Origin: Porites lobata
Taxonomy: Eukaryota; Cnidaria; Anthozoa; Scleractinia; Poritidae
Direction: 5' to 3'
DNA length: 64,000 nucleotides
Assembly (NCBI GenBank): GCA_942486035.1
Contig: CALNXK010000130.1
Coordinates: forward strand, 1,444,501 to 1,508,500
A program made the position numbers and the translations under genes. The notes below the pieces were generated by a model. The model was not told the DNA's origin. It saw only the letters and a program-made list of their open reading frames with translations, and did no database searches. Below are positions 36,601 to 48,100 of the stretch, piece after piece. Numbering within the stretch: position 1 is the first letter of the stretch; each line of letters starts with the position of its first letter.

Positions 36601-38185
36601 AATCAGATTGTCAGAGTTAGAAGCACAAGCACAAGCAGAAGAAGGATAAACCAGTCACAAGGCATGTTCCCACACTTGATTGGCTCTGTTCTTCTGCTTC
36701 TGTTTTCTACTCCGACAACCTAGTTTTTTTTTGCTTGATGGTAAGTGACATGGTCGCAGTGGAATAATCAGTGCAACTGATTACAACCCTGACTCTGACA
36801 GTGCTACTAGTGAAAACCAGCCTTAACTTGCCTTTACTTACTATGGGCCATAGTGCTTATGGTGGAATGAATAGACATTATTCATGATACCTGCCATCTT
36901 TGCATGCACTTAAGGACTGATGAGATAAAAGCGATATCACGTGGTTTCTCAGGGGCAAACAAGTTAAAGAAATTGCCAATGCAAGAAATCAAGGTTGAGT
37001 TTGTTTATCCTAGACAACAGGCAATGACAACCTTGTCATCTTAAAGAGAATAATGTCAAAATATGGGTGACAGTGATCATTGTTACTTTTTTGCATGCAA
37101 AAAAGGAGTGGTAGATGTCCTCATGGCAAACAGTGAATATGACGTAAATCTTGCGAAAACTCGATATGTACATTTTGCATGACAATGAAATCATTGTCTT
37201 GTTTTGTTAGAATAAACAAACTCAACCGCAATTACTCATACTGCCAAATTTTATCACTTGTTTGCCCTCTGAAATACCACACGACATTGCTTTTATCCCA
37301 CGGATTATAGAATACGTGCAAAGATGGCAGGTATCGATTGGCGGGTATAGATTGTAAAGTTAAAGTTAAGTCCATTTTTAAATATAAAAACAATACATGA
37401 AGTAAGACACAGACCAAGTTGCTGACTGATGATGGACTCATGTCAGGTTCAAAAATCTCATAGGTAACAATGGTTCTATCTGCCAGTTGTGTTCGGTGTA
37501 AAGTTCCAGTCAGTATCGGACATGATTTGCGACCAAACAATGCTGACATAAGGGTCTGCAAGTGTCCATTTTTACCCCAGAGAACAGGTGGTTGATATCT
37601 GGAAAAATTTCAGCGCAAACATAAGTTATAGTCTGATCTCACACTTTCACTGACAAAAAGTGGCCCAAACAAATTTCATTTTTTAAAATAAATGAGAACT
37701 CGTATAAACACATTATCCAGAAAGAATAATTTTATGTTATAGATTAGGGCTAAGGTTTCTTTTACCTATTGCCTGGTTAACTGAGGAGTAGTACCAACCC
37801 CCACCCTCTAAGACCCCGGGGTCTTGAAGGGCTCAAGGTATGACAAGGTGTCTAAACCGTCTTATATATATTCCAGTTTTCCAAAAACAATTTTGCTTTG
37901 CGATTGATAATAAGTTAACTCGCTACGACTATTAAGGTTATTTCATTGAAATTTAATAAATACAAATTGGTAGTGAGCTCAAGCTTACTGCAATATTGCG
38001 ATCGCTTTTGTAAGCATTTTACCTTACCTTTCAAAGAGGATCGGACATGACAGCAAAACTTCATTTATAAATGCACTTTTAGGAGCGAAAAGTTTGGGTA
38101 CACGAGGAGAATCTATCAGATTTAAGATTCGACAGAAAATAAACAAAAGCACAGCGGCAAAAGCCAAAACAACAAGGTTCGCCAT
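30633..38185 (-). CDS. ABHD2: ABHD2-type monoacylglycerol lipase / alpha-beta hydrolase, complete
   Basis: Membrane-anchored serine hydrolase; vertebrate ABHD2 cleaves 2-arachidonoylglycerol and other acylglycerols and is progesterone-responsive. Eight exons traced with matching phases: 38185-38028, 37598-37415, 36364-36193, 35764-35581, 34132-33932, 32859-32790, 31893-31809, 30835-30633. Together they give 418 residues, close to the usual 425. An N-terminal anchor (LVVLAFAAVLLFIFCRIL) is followed by WGKNGHLQT, VVVPGIANCTETKYVRTF, VLNHLGA, the nucleophile elbow GFSMG with Ser199, SVCQGYD, RRFYNWGMTQTMKK, PVLLLNALDDPLV (acidic triad residue) and YHGGHLGF (triad His). The last exon continues SWMDKALIQYI, then a serine-rich tail. 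Introns hold a SINE, tandem arrays and fold-back elements. This gene starts 2.2 kb head-to-head from the GPCR. Confidence 0.96.
30934..31078. repeat. Fold-back MITE AATAGGCCATTTCCGAGTTC, nested copy
   Basis: The left end AATAGGCCATTTCCGAGTTC is mirrored by GAACTCGGAAATGGCCTATT at the right. Inner arms TTGTTGTGAAAATGAGTTTT / AAAACTCATTTTCACAACAA pair too. It interrupts decayed sequence of the GTTCGGCACATGA family and lies in the last ABHD2 intron. A diverged relative is at 60853-61015. Confidence 0.9.
31551..31658. repeat. (CAGT)n microsatellite
   Basis: About 100 bp of CAGT units with interruptions (GGTCAGTTGGTC, GACAGTC), in the last ABHD2 intron. Confidence 0.95.
32195..32395. repeat. GGAATCCGGAATCC-rich element, copy 2
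   Basis: Partner of 15120-15312, with the same word order (CTAACGATTGGAATCCGGAATCC, then a right end with GAATCCAAGACT). It abuts the fold-back element that begins at 32399, so the two insertions are side by side in an ABHD2 intron. Confidence 0.8.
32399..32637. repeat. Fold-back MITE, AAGGTACGGAAAAACGG ends, 239 bp
   Basis: AAGGTACGGAAAAACGG pairs with CCGTTTTTCCGTACCTT. The arms go on with GTGCAACTTGTCTTGCAACATTG / CAATGTTGCAAGACAAGTTGCAC and with the AGCGA..TTGAATAGCGA / CGCTATTCAA pair. The whole element can form one long hairpin. Intronic in ABHD2. Confidence 0.9.
33473..33735 (+). repeat. tRNA-derived SINE in ABHD2 intron
   Basis: Begins with a box-A-like GTGGCTGAGCGGGTTACAGCG, has a box-B-like GATTTCAAATCC, then a body and a tail ending in GGGTAAATAAAGGACATCG. 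Orientation is plus, opposite to ABHD2. No cloverleaf survives, so it is not called a tRNA gene. Confidence 0.75.
34205..35310. repeat. Tandem array of about 115-125-bp units (GGTGTCTGCATTATAGAGG)
   Basis: GGTGTCTGCATTATAG or close forms recur near 34508, 34630, 34756, 34873, 35065 and 35178. Between them each unit has GTATCTTTGGGA, AACTGTC, GGAAGTGTCTGTATTA and AGTGTCCACAT-like blocks. The ends (ACAGTCTAATCTCTCCTTACGGACAC, and GGACAC words) resemble pogo/Tigger-type termini, so the array may be an expanded transposon end. It fills an ABHD2 intron. Confidence 0.85.
35808..36065. repeat. Tandem array, about 115-bp period, 2.3 units
   Basis: Units start near 35811, 35926 and 36031, each with GTTGCATGG(G)GGTGGAGTGG, TAATAATTGGATTAGAGGGT, TGGTCAGGTAAGAAGGGTAGGG and GATGAGAGGGGTGGGGTAATGAT. 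Divergence is low, implying recent duplication. It sits in the ABHD2 intron between 35764 and 36193. Confidence 0.92.
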
Positions 38186-40429
38186 GTTGTGTTACAAAAT
38201 GGAGCCTTCGGTAATGCGGAATTGCTTTAGAATACATGCGCGGGATGCGTCACGCAATATACTCGTTTTTGTAACGCACTTCTCCATTTCAGGCGACGGG
38301 CGTCCTCCACCGATTGATTTGATTTATTTTTTATCTTTTATTAACTTACTTATTTACATATTTAGTGGCCAGATTTTCGTGTCCAGCTCATTGTCCAACA
38401 GCTATCTACAGAAAAATCCTTTCGACTAAGAACCTGTTAGGCCGGGCCCCCTCTATACAAAACCGGTTTAGCCTGATATTTGAAACAGGTTCTTATTGTC
38501 TAAAATCAATAATAATAAAAAAATCTCTACGCTTGAGCGAATAAGATAGGTCAGCAAGTCCAGAATCCACTTTAGAGAGATAGGTGTCTTGTCCAGCGGT
38601 ATTTTTAATTTTGGGGTTATGTGCAATCTCGTTCCCAGAGTATCCTGATTTTTGGTCAGCGGGGCAACGCCAGCTCATTACATGCAAAAAGCTAAAACGT
38701 CGGTAATGAGGACAATTATTATGGGTTCGTCTCATTTATTACCTAGTATGGCTTCTCTGATAATCTTATTTGTGACAAATGTTTGTTAACATGCCACACT
38801 TTTTGTCGGTAAATGATGCTCTTGATACGTGTCACAAGTTTTGATTCTTTGGGTCTGCGGTTTCCAAACTTGAACTCAGGTTAATCCGTTTGGAACGAGA
38901 TTACGCAATAATGGTCGCCAATAGTTTCCTCCCTGTTTCTTCCTTTCATTCAGTCATCCGGCTAAAAGTCACGACTTTCGTTCATTTTCTTAATTTATTT
39001 CGGATGTAAAGCCATAACGCAACATTTGTCTAACGCAACTGTCGCATGTTTTCAATCCATTATAGCCTGCGAAAACGTCCGTTTCTCCCCGCTCTTCACC
39101 GCTGGGGACGTTTCGTTTCGTTTCGTTTTTTTTCGTTCCTCCGCGCGAAACGTACCCAGCGGCGAAGAGCGAGGAGAAACGGATGTTTTTGCAGGCTAAA
39201 TCTATTAGGTCTGATTAGGTCACATACTAATATAATCCCAATAGTCCTCGGATACTGAAAAGGCGAAAACAAATTAAGAGATTTCACTAGCCGGTTATCA
39301 ATCAAAGCCGCCGTATCTCTGATCTCCCCTACTGGCTAATACTCTTAACTACTTAATAACGATTATAACGAGGGGTTCGATCTATATCATCTCATATTCT
39401 GGTAAGCAGACTATATGTTAGCCAAACCTGCCGATTCTTGAAACTCCGACCCAACTTAATTTTTAATCAGTTGCTTTTAGACTGATCAAGATCAGTTGAA
39501 TTTGGCTGTCTCCGAAGACAATACACGATATATTTGACCACGAATAAAAACCAAAGCCCGTCTTTGTTTCCTGATAAAGCTCAGTTATATGTAGGCCTTA
39601 TATATAGATATTTATGGCTGACTTGTCTTATGAGCACTAGCTAGAAGGCTTATCACAATGAAAAATATATATCTTCTAAATAACTGAATTGCTAAAAAGT
39701 TCGTAATGGTCACAGATATAGAGTTTCGACCCTTAAAACTTAAAAGGATAACCTTTAATTTGCCGCGGAGGAAGTCATAAATTGTGCCTTAGTTAAAATG
39801 CCAAAATAGTGTGAAATAGTTTTAGTTCTTTAGTATGCAAAATTTCATGCATGGGAACTTAATGGTTCTAAATTAATCAATCAGTAGCAAAGTGTAGCTT
39901 TAATTTGTAACGGACGAAGCTAAAAAATTGGCACTCTTGCGATGAAAGATTCGCGCAAATTCCTGCATTTACAATCTTAAAAAACACGCGAACTTTAAAC
40001 CCCTAAATTTAAGAAACTGGATTTAAGTCGTTGACATATGGTACATTTGTCGACTAAATGATACGGCACTTCTGTCATTAAAAAGGACATAATTTGTGTG
40101 CATTTTCAGCCTAATCTATTCTGTTTAATGAGGGTTGATGTACGGTGGAAACTAATGGAACTGTAATGTTATTTGCATGTGCGGTTGCCATTCCTGAACT
40201 TGCACAATCGATTTTAATGATGACCCTATAAGCTCTTACTGTGTACTAAGATAATCGAAGCGTTAACATTTAATTGACCAAGACTGTTTGTTGGATACCA
40301 GGGCAAAATGTCATGATTGTACGTGACTACATTAGCTCTCAGTGAAGATGAACAAATTCTCGGATTTTCACATGAACTGAAAACGTGGATTGAAATCGAA
40401 ACTTAAGCAAGCTGGGAAAAAACATAAAT
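38186..40429. promoter_or_regulatory. Intergenic region between divergent ABHD2 and GPCR genes
   Basis: About 2.2 kb separate the two start codons, which point away from each other. No exon was recognised. A fold-back MITE sits at 39063-39198. I infer that both promoters lie here, but no core element was identified with confidence. Either gene may have further 5' non-coding exons. Confidence 0.4.
39063..39198. repeat. Fold-back MITE, GCCTGCGAA family, copy 2
   Basis: TAGCCTGCGAAAACGTCCGT at the left and ACGGATGTTTTTGCAGGCTA at the right, with CTCTTC.CCGCTGGGGACGTTTCG / CGAAACGTACCCAGCGGCGAAGAG arms, separated by a short CGTTTCGTTT spacer. The most compact intact copy in the window. Confidence 0.92.
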
Positions 40430-43400
40430 ATGACAAGTGCATCTTTATCGGCACCGGCGGCATCAAGCGAGTTGGCATTAACTACGATCATACCAACATT
40501 CACGACGGATTCACCACAAGGCGAGTCGCCGGAATTCAAGACTTTAAAAGTGTTTCTTTATTGTACCATTCTTGCCTTCAGTTCACTGGGTAACGGACTC
40601 GTTTTCCTCTTGATTTCTTGCAACCGTCGTCTCCGTCAAGGGTCCTCAAACAGATTGTTACTTAACTTGAGTGCGTGTGATTTCCTCACTCCGTTATTGG
40701 GTATACCGTTTGACTTGGTGCTCGAAGAACGTGGTTACGTTTGGCCCTACGGCGAGTTCATGTGCCATGCACTGTGGCCAGCGTCTACATTCACGGCTAC
40801 AGCATCTGCTCTTACTTTGGCGGCCATTTCGTTGGACAGGCAAGTCATTAACCTCCTTCAATTAACCCCTCAGTTGACTTACTATTAGTGGAAGCAAAAA
40901 GCAAAACGGCTGAAGACAACAGATAGCAAATGTTATCTTAGATAATTATGAAAAAAAAAACAACGTTTAAAAGTGCATCTGAAGAGATTTCATTTGAATG
41001 ATCTTGAGTGGTCATGCCATAAGATTTCGTCACAAACTAGTTTAAAAGATTTTTACACTGGAAACTTCCCGATTTCATTGTTTACTCTCTACGGAACGTA
41101 GGAAGGGAAAGTCCAAAAAGTGCAAGTTATTGATAACAGTATGAGAAAGTGCTACTGTACAACTTTCATTCAATATGAAATCAGTACTCATTAACTTCTC
41201 AACGGAGATCTTCATTATCCATAGACTTATGACAACATTTACAGCTAAAAATCTCACAAAACTGCCCTTGTTTGAGGGGCTCTGTAACACTAAACCCACT
41301 TAAATTCTAGGCTCAGTAACATTAACAACCGGCACTATATATTAAAAAATACACCATAACTTTATTGAATCTACCTAGAAAGGGCTTTTAAGGTCCTGCT
41401 CAGTGACAGTAGGTTAATACTTGTTTGCGACCCATGTCAATTGCTAACACATGGTTACCATTAGTTGAAAAAAATGCTCCAAGGTACCTCAGTCTTTTCG
41501 TCCGGCCTGGGCATTACATAATCAGATTTTGATGTCAGTAATGTTTCGAAGGCAAACGTTAGAGAAGCTATCTGGTTTTTTCTTCTTAAAAAGCTTGAGA
41601 CAATTTTTGTGTTGGAAATTAAATTTACACCCAGTTTAAACCCGCAAATCGTCGTTGAAATCATCGCTACGAACACACTTTTTGCCAAGTTCTAATTGCA
41701 TAAAAAAATGTTTTTATTTTTATTTCTCAGGGAAGATTGACAAATATTTCTGGCATTGTAATAATGTAACAAAATCATTATCACCTATTTTAGAGATCTT
41801 GGATGCTTAAATCATTAATGATCACATTCTAAGCACAGTTTTCAACAAGCGAGTAATTAACTGATACGTTTGTCACATTTTGACGCCTTCTATTAATTTT
41901 TGATATTTTTAAAGAGCAGTCCACTCGATGCCGAAGGAATTGCCTTTGTTTTAGAAAATAACAGAGGAAAAAAGCTGTAGCTTCAAAATTTGCTTAAAAA
42001 GAAATCTCTCTGTACTTACACTTGGACAGATCTAAGTCCACCCCGAAAGGGACTCCTATAAGAAGTGACAGGGATGGTCGTCTCGCTTGGGGGTATAAAT
42101 TGCAGATTTTGTTCTCAATTAGGGTGTTTCGGACGAAAAATTACTGTATTTGTCCATTCAGGTATCGCTTAGGGCTGTGCAAAAAGAAATCTACAAAAAA
42201 TGCCTTAACACTGACCACACAAAGAACACGCTCTTAGAGATGTCTGTTTTAGGGGTCAGCCACATTGATCTCCCTTAGGCGGCTTAATTTTAATTTTCCG
42301 AAGACCATATTCCCGTCCCCTTTATATGGGAGTAGCCCCCTGGGGTCCACCTTAGGTTAGCCTGTGAACAGGCTCTCTGTTTGGGGAAAGGATGAAAAAT
42401 TCGTGTGGAGAGGGAAGGGAAAGGGTGATTTTTTTTTTCGCGATTTTTTCACCCTTTCCCCAAACAGAGAGCCTGTTCACAGGCTAGCCTTAGGTTATCT
42501 CTGACAATCAAATCAGAGTGTCATTAAGTATAATCAATGACATCTATCATGGAAATTTTAGTAGACCCCGCGCGGATCAATCGGCTCATTGCATGAATAT
42601 TTCTGTGGGAAAACTAAACTGGTTTTGACGGTGTCCTCTCGGCTTGACTCGCTTTTATCTACACCGATGCTTTTTTAATTGACTTTTCTACGCGTTTTGG
42701 TCTTACTCGTCCACGCCTAAGCGATTACATTGAAACAGAGGTTTTTGAAAAAAGACTGTCGCAAAAAGAAAATTTCAAAAACGCTAACGTGACAGCTACT
42801 CACACATTACTTGGCGAAAATAAACGAGAGCATCATTACACGGTGTCCGTGAATAGCCTGAGCACAAGAGCGTATTGCAAGATTTGTGGACGGCTTAGTT
42901 TGGACTGTTGCAAAAACAAATGTGCAAACGCTGGGATATTGAGTCTAATTTCTATTCGCTTTTGTCAATGCTCAACCCCCCTGGGGTTTTCTCAAAAAAG
43001 GTTCTATACGGGGAGACTCCTCCCGAGGTCTAACCCCATCACCCTTTACTCTACACTTTTGACAGAAAAGGTACCTGGCCCTCTCGTATACCTTCTTAAT
43101 TGATAAATAGTACCCCTTTCACTGGTATAACTAGTTCAGAACTTTTTATCCCTCAAATTATAAGTTAACTGCATGCTGTAAATGCACGCACTGTCACTTT
43201 AAATTAAGAATAAACCACAAAACATGAACGTTTTCTCGACTTTTTCACAGCTATAATAAAATACTTCTGTAAGCCCCTTTGGGCCCCTTTACATACGGAA
43301 ATGACAGATTTTCCTACCGTTTAAGATACTTCAACTAGTGAAATCTTTGCACTTTAGTATGACCGAACAGTGGTGGATCCAGCAGAGGAGCCGGGGGGGG

Positions 43401-43721
43401 GGCCGGCCCCCCTCCTTCTTTTTTATAGACCAAAGTGAGGCCCAAAGGGCCGAAAAAAATTCTTTGGAGACCATCTTCCCCCCCCACCCCTTATCTTAAA
43501 GCCTGGATCCGGCACTGCCGAAAACCTATCAAAGGTTCCCCTTTGAGGGCGGAGACCTACGTTACCCCGTATTGTTGGTTTTCACATGACGTCACTAAAA
43601 TTCAAACTACAAAACTATCGATCCTGTACTGAGATTTTTCTTTTATGATGTATTAGAGCAGCTGAAATCTAACTTTCATTCAAATTTTCGCTTCAAAAGG
43701 GTTCTTAGTTTTGTGATAGAA

Positions 43722-43754
<33 letters not shown>

Positions 43755-44997
43755 GCATTCACATGACGGCCGAGAGAGCTGTCATGTATGTTAAAAAAGG
43801 GACGTTTTTCGGGGACTTTTGTTATCTTAACAGTTCATGTATTAGAAAAAGTATTACTTTAATGTTTATGAATTCCTCGAGGAATAAATTTACGCTTTTG
43901 CACCAAAACCCGGTAACAGATGTTTTTGTAGGTTTCCGTCCGCCATGTTGGTGCCCATCCAGGTGGGCACCAGCATGGCGTCTCCATACAAATCCCTATA
44001 AATTTGGGTAAAACATTTCTTCGGATATCTCGTATACGGAATATTCTTCTGACCTGAATCTTGGCGAGAATCTTTGTACATTTACCTCCTTTCATTTCCC
44101 AGAAAAAAAAAACGCATCAGTACTGGAAAGAATAAAATGCTGGTTTTATCTAATTTCTGATACAAAGTTTGTTTCTTTAACAGATTTCGCCTCCTAATGC
44201 ATCCCTTCATTCCGCGACTCACCAAAAAGCAAATCAAGTTCGTCATTATCAGCGTTCACGTGTTATCTCTAGTCATAATTATACCTTATGTCAGCTTTTT
44301 AAAACTGGAGGATCACGAATGCATCGAACAATGGCCTCAGCTTGGATACAGACAAGCTTACACCGTTGTACTATTCTTGGCCCAGTACGCTATACCTCTT
44401 GTCTTCATGACAACAATGTACACAGTTGCCCTGGTCAAACTTTACAACGTCACAAGCAACACGAGTCAGATGCGCATGGAATCTCAACACCCTCGTAGGG
44501 TTTCGGCAAATCGTCGGAAAATTTCTGGTAGTTCTCAATTCTCCGAGACAAATAACAACGCAGCGGGAAATGGTAAGAAGAACCCGATTCGAAAACTCAG
44601 TTCGCGCGTTGCTTACACGATGTCCCGCGGGTTCGACCTCGAATCCAATGTCCGCGTGACGATGATGTTTATCGTTATAGTTGCAATCTTTGCTATCTTT
44701 ATGCTTCCCAACCAAATAGTATGGCTCTGGATGGATTTTGGAGCAGGAAATGATCATATCCGGTTAAATCTGATAAAAATAGTCTGTTGGCTATTCACTT
44801 ATACCAACTGTGTGTGCAATCCTGTGATCTTTGTCATATTTTGCAAAGAATTCCGCACAGAGATTTTGATATTTCCTAGAAGACTTTTGAGGAAGCGCAG
44901 GCAGCGGTTAAGTATATCAAGATCTTCCGTTCCTGCCGCCGACCTGGAAATACGGCGTTGCGAGCTTCGTCGCCTGTCTCCGCCTGCCAGCCTATAG
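40430..44997 (+). CDS. Class A (rhodopsin-family) GPCR, neuropeptide-receptor-like, two exons
   Basis: Exon 1 40430-40839 and exon 2 44184-44997 give 407 residues. TM1 holds GNGLVFLLISCNRRLR (N1.50), TM2 NLSACDFLTPLLGIP (D2.50), then the extracellular-loop cysteine in GEFMCHALW and TM3 SALTLAAISLDR. Exon 2 opens with FRLLMHPF, so the DRY motif reads DRF. TM5 ALPLVFM-like sequence is followed by a long basic third loop. TM6 reads IFAIFMLPNQ in place of CWxP, and TM7 ends NPVIF in place of NPxxY, then FCKEFR and a basic tail. The intron donor is GC (AG|GCAAGT); phase only works with this donor. It resembles peptide receptors of the NPFF/galanin type, but the ligand cannot be named. The N terminus is Ser/Thr-rich without N-x-S/T sites. 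Confidence 0.88.
42358..42489. repeat. Fold-back MITE GCCTGTGAACAGGCTCTC in GPCR intron
   Basis: TAGCCTGTGAACAGGCTCTC, then TGTTTGGGGAAAGG, pairs with CCTTTCCCCAAACAGAGAGCCTGTTCACAGGCTA. The middle is a short T-run and G-rich spacer. Each end is itself partly palindromic (GCCTGTGAACAGGC). Confidence 0.9.
42955..43095. repeat. CTATACGGGGAGACTCC-family element fragment
   Basis: Words CTATACGGGGAGACTCCTCCC and GGTACCTGGCCCTCTCGTATACC belong to a family also seen at 49564-50020, 58640-59095 and 62329-62530. Intronic in the GPCR gene. Confidence 0.65.
43370..43520. repeat. G/C-tract MITE with TGGATCC-type ends
   Basis: GTGGTGGATCCAGCAGAGG at the left and CCTGGATCCGGCACTGCC at the right are imperfect inverted ends around G9 and C8 tracts and GACCAAAGTGAGGCCC. 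A related G/C-tract sequence with CAGACCAAGCCGAGACAGGG is at 48490-48630. Confidence 0.6.
43941..43980. repeat. Short perfect-arm hairpin CGCCATG.TGGTGCCCA
   Basis: CGCCATGTTGGTGCCCA and TGGGCACCAGCATGGCG flank a 6-base loop. It may be the centre of a larger element (43900-44090) that also has TTTCCGTCC / GGCGTCTCC sides. It lies 200 bp before the second GPCR exon. Confidence 0.75.
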
Positions 44998-45114
44998 ATT
45001 TTAAATGAAAACGAGTAACGCCTTTGGGAGACAGCAGCTAGCGTACCTGGAATTTAGAATTGCATGCACAGTTTTGGGTTTACGTAGTACATTTCTTTTA
45101 AACATTCATTTACA

Positions 45115-48100
45115 TTAAGAGCGCATGACAAGGCTGGAAATCAAAAATAAGACAAACCATAGTTCAAAAACACTAATGTAGGATGATTTTTCACGGTTAC
45201 TACGAGCGCTGTTCATAACGATGGATGTTGCTCTAGGACAGCTCTTGCATGAGCTTGGCTCCCTTCGCTGTGTCATTACCAATCTTTCTGTTTTTCTGCG
45301 AGGCGTTGTTACCGTAGTCGGGGCATTATAAAGAAAGTTTTTACAGAAAGGATTATAATTGTCGAATAAAACATCCATGTAATAAGTGCGAGAGTTTGCG
45401 TGGTCTGGACACTCCTTTTCAAGAAGTTCTTGTGCACAATTCTTTGCCTTGGAGTACTCCCTGGAAAGAATAATAAAAAAAAATGTCACCCTTGTAATCG
45501 ACTTACTCGCAGAGGAACCATATTTATTACTTGCGCTTGATTTACTGAAATTGTCATGAAATCTAATGGCCTGCAAAAATGCTCTTTTCGATTTTTTTTT
45601 ACAGCTTTTCTTTTCAATATGTTGCTCTCTGTATAATCTGTACCAGACGTGGTTAATCGATAAAAATCGATATCGGAAATCAATCGATATCATCGATATT
45701 AATCTTTCTAATCCGCCGATTAATATCGATTGATATTGGAAATCGATCGAAATCGAAGTCACAGAATAAATAATTTATCGATAATTATCGATAAACAAAA
45801 TCGATAACAATGGATAAGAGCGATAGTAATCGATAAAAAATCATTATCGATTTCTATCGGAAAATGATAAATATTAATCGAGGTCAAATTTTTTATCGAT
45901 TTCTGTTGATCGATATCAGAAATCGAAATTCATCGATGATTGATATCGATTAGTATCGATTATTATCGATTATCGGTTTTTCGATTAACTACGTGTGGAA
46001 TCTATATCAAGCGAAAAACCAGTTCCCCTAAAATGCAGAGTATCTGGGCGCAAAAACGCTAATGATCAAGCTATGTCGTCTCCGTGAAATTTCGACTGTA
46101 CAACCAGGCACCAGGCTCAAGTTTTCAGACAGCTTATTCGACTTTCACCTTACAGCCATTTTAATAGTTTGTTCAGAGAATGGTGAGCATGGCGATAAGC
46201 TAAATTTTGAACTGTCAGTAACAAGACTGTGTGGTTCATTTTTAATGGCGCGCGTCTTGCCGAAGGAAACTCAATTAAAGTGATCGTCATCAGCTGTACT
46301 TACTCGCAAAGTGTGGTGTCAGATATGTTGTTACGAAATTTCGCGTGGAAATTACGCAGACATTGCTTGCCTCCCTTGTTTTGTCCACAGAGAACTAAAG
46401 GCACAGGTATCACTAAAGCGCCATTGTGACAATAAAACTGTTTTCTGAACTTCAGCCTTACGTCTAGGTCAATCCAAGCATCTCGTCGCCAGCTATATTC
46501 ACAAACTCGTGTCACGTTTTTGATGCAGCTGATAAGTGTCTCAAAATTATCACTGCAAAATTGAAAATATAAAGTAATGAAAGATTTTGAGGCTTATTAA
46601 GTTTGTTGTCAGCTCAACACAGCAATCTGGAAGACAAGGGCGCTATTTTACTTAACCTCTTTCCTGCAGACTAGTGCGCCATGGTTGAAACTGCCACACT
46701 GCCACCTGTGATCTGACTCAGTGATTTGCATCCCCCGAAACGCAGGCCGGGACAGCCAATAAGCGCGGGAAAATGGCGCGAGACAGCATTGAAAACTTTC
46801 CTCGCGCTGTTTTTTTTCCCGCCTCTTGAATGCCCCTTGGTTTCCAAGGATGGGCAAGCTCTTATTCATTATAATCCTTTATCTGTCTACGCGCTTATAG
46901 CTGCAGGATAGTAGTGCTGACTAATCAACTATCGTGAGCCCACAGCTCAACTCTCTGTTAATGGGCACTATAAGACGGACACTTCGCTAAAACGTCACGG
47001 ACACCTATTGTTGGTTCCTGCCAGTTCCTTTACTCCTTTTCGTTACCTCTCTATGCGACGGACATCCCTCTAAGGTAAGGTATACCAGGAGCCCATAACC
47101 CTGAGTGGGCAACTTCCATGCGCTCGTGTCAGGGATCAGTTTATTTTTAGAACGGTTTTGGCGCGAATTTTGAATATCTTTTCAATTCCACAAACCATTC
47201 AGCAAAACCTACAGACCTAGAAATGATATTTTTTGCCTTTTATTAACGTTTAGTTTTCCTTTTTGATATCTTATACTTCGAATGCGCTCAAAGACATGGT
47301 GGAGATTCTTATTTCGTGGGAAAAAGTGACCTAAAATGTGTCTTTTAAAAAAACTGCACTGTAAAAACGACGTGTCATAGGCCTAGTATGAGATTTGCTC
47401 GCTCCGGGTTATGGGCTTAGTACCGGTGCCGAGGTGTTTGTCTTAGAGAGAGAGGACTGTAATCGACTTCTGCAAATATTAAATAATACGTGCTGAACAT
47501 GCTGGAAAGTGAATCAAAGGCTTCATGGAACTCAATCCTGGCTAAGGACGTTGCATTATGTAAGAGCCCTTTAGTTCTCATTTATCTCTGGAAAAGAGTT
47601 AAGGAGAAATTACTCGTATGATGCAAGCCAGATGTTAAGGTCAGCTGCTGTAATTTTTTATGTCTATTGATGGCCAGAAGAGGTCTGGAAAAATAAGAGT
47701 AACAAACAAAAAAAGAGAAAACGTTTGGCAGGATAGCCTTTATTCCCCTTTCGGGACTTAAGGTGCAAAAAATTGGAAGAGCAAAGATTTCCATGCAGAA
47801 ACCAATATATCTTCTCTTTTCAGGTGCAAGACAGCTTTTTTTTGTTTAATTGTTATAGAGCGCGCGAGGGAAACATGCTTGAAGAGGAGAAGAGCCTCCT
47901 CTCCTTTTCTCCCCGCGTGCGCGCGCGCGCGCGTCCTCGAAACTTCCCCCTTAGCTTTGCCCTAAAAACCGGCACCTGCTAGCTACGCAAGCTGTAAAAG
48001 ATGTGACGTTTTAACATCGTGTAGAGAATTGCATACGTACCTACAGTTTTTCATGAGACCCATTCTCAGACCTTGAAAGAAAGGCACTTCACAAAACATA

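Noticed and set aside
43763..44095. Frames on both strands around the 43941 hairpin
   Set aside because: They exist because of the palindrome. The true coding sequence nearby is the second GPCR exon, which starts at 44184.
45464..45762. N-terminal extension of the 215-codon minus-strand frame
   Set aside because: It runs into the ATCGAT tract; a CAG acceptor at 45461-45463 with matching phase marks the true exon start.
47640..47688. Possible extra exon of the cysteine-rich gene
   Set aside because: It has an acceptor-like CAG, but the downstream phase does not match the next exon, whereas 48041 to 46552 joins cleanly.
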